In this document: one piece after another, positions 5,962 through 5,972 of the stretch
Layout: each line of letters begins with the position of its first letter
How positions within the stretch are numbered: position 1 is the stretch's first letter
Assembly (NCBI GenBank): GCA_031551725.1
Contig: JAVBNF010000053.1
Coordinates: 1 to 5,972, forward strand
From: JAVBNF01 sp031551725
GTDB taxonomy: Bacteria > Bacteroidota > Bacteroidia > Bacteroidales > P3
Direction of reading: 5' to 3'
Length of the DNA: 5,972 nucleotides
The notes under the pieces: model-generated
The model's database searches: none
The model's input: the letters and a program-made list of their open reading frames with translations, nothing else
What the model was told of the DNA's origin: nothing
Position numbers and translations under genes: made by a program

Positions 5962-5972
5962 GGCGATACGCC
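5962..5972. repeat. Short palindrome at the right edge, probably partial
   Basis: Read on the minus strand this is GGCGTATCGCC, with arms GGCG and CGCC around TAT. It is 8 bp from the previous hairpin and cut by, or ending at, the window edge. It looks like part of another GC-rich dispersed repeat, or of one composite element together with 5931-5955. What lies beyond cannot be seen. Confidence 0.4.

Overview
This window most likely comes from a member of the Bacteroidota. Three things point there: a TATCTTTG element that fits the Bacteroidota -7 promoter consensus (TAnnTTTG) just upstream of a minus-strand operon, a lack of well-spaced Shine-Dalgarno sequences before the genes, and a long secreted protein with two FISUMP domains (Fibrobacter succinogenes major paralogous domain), which are abundant in Bacteroidota and Fibrobacter. 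No RNA gene, transposase, CRISPR array or phage gene is visible.

Layout. Positions 1-99 are a 9-bp tandem repeat cut by the window edge. A plus-strand gene (125-1666) encodes a soluble FAD-dependent dehydrogenase of the COG2509 type. It converges on a minus-strand operon across a REP-like inverted repeat (about 1675-1747). The operon reads from right to left: a conserved protein resembling DUF6913 (3670-3116), dapA (3109-2222), then a stand-alone PD-(D/E)xK nuclease-like protein resembling the N-terminal domain of type I restriction HsdR (2220-1762). Spacings are 6 bp and 1 bp, so the three genes are probably transcribed and translated together from the promoter at 3694-3701. Only dapA has a firm pathway role: the first committed step of diaminopimelate and lysine synthesis, which feeds peptidoglycan.

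The right part (3956-5938, minus) is a 660-residue exported two-domain FISUMP protein. Its 3' untranslated region holds a dispersed-repeat-like palindrome against the stop codon, a nested inverted repeat, a perfect 30-bp palindrome and a rho-independent terminator (3780-3809). Its apparent GTG start lies inside another dispersed palindromic repeat near the right edge. The reading frame stays open to the edge, so the true start may lie outside the window.

Most of the window is ordinary housekeeping sequence. The parts most worth a second look are the density and variety of palindromic repeats (at least four unrelated types at gene borders), the repeat-supplied start of the FISUMP gene, and the motor-less HsdR-N-like protein coupled to dapA. 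I did not find a convincing new defence or other multi-gene system.
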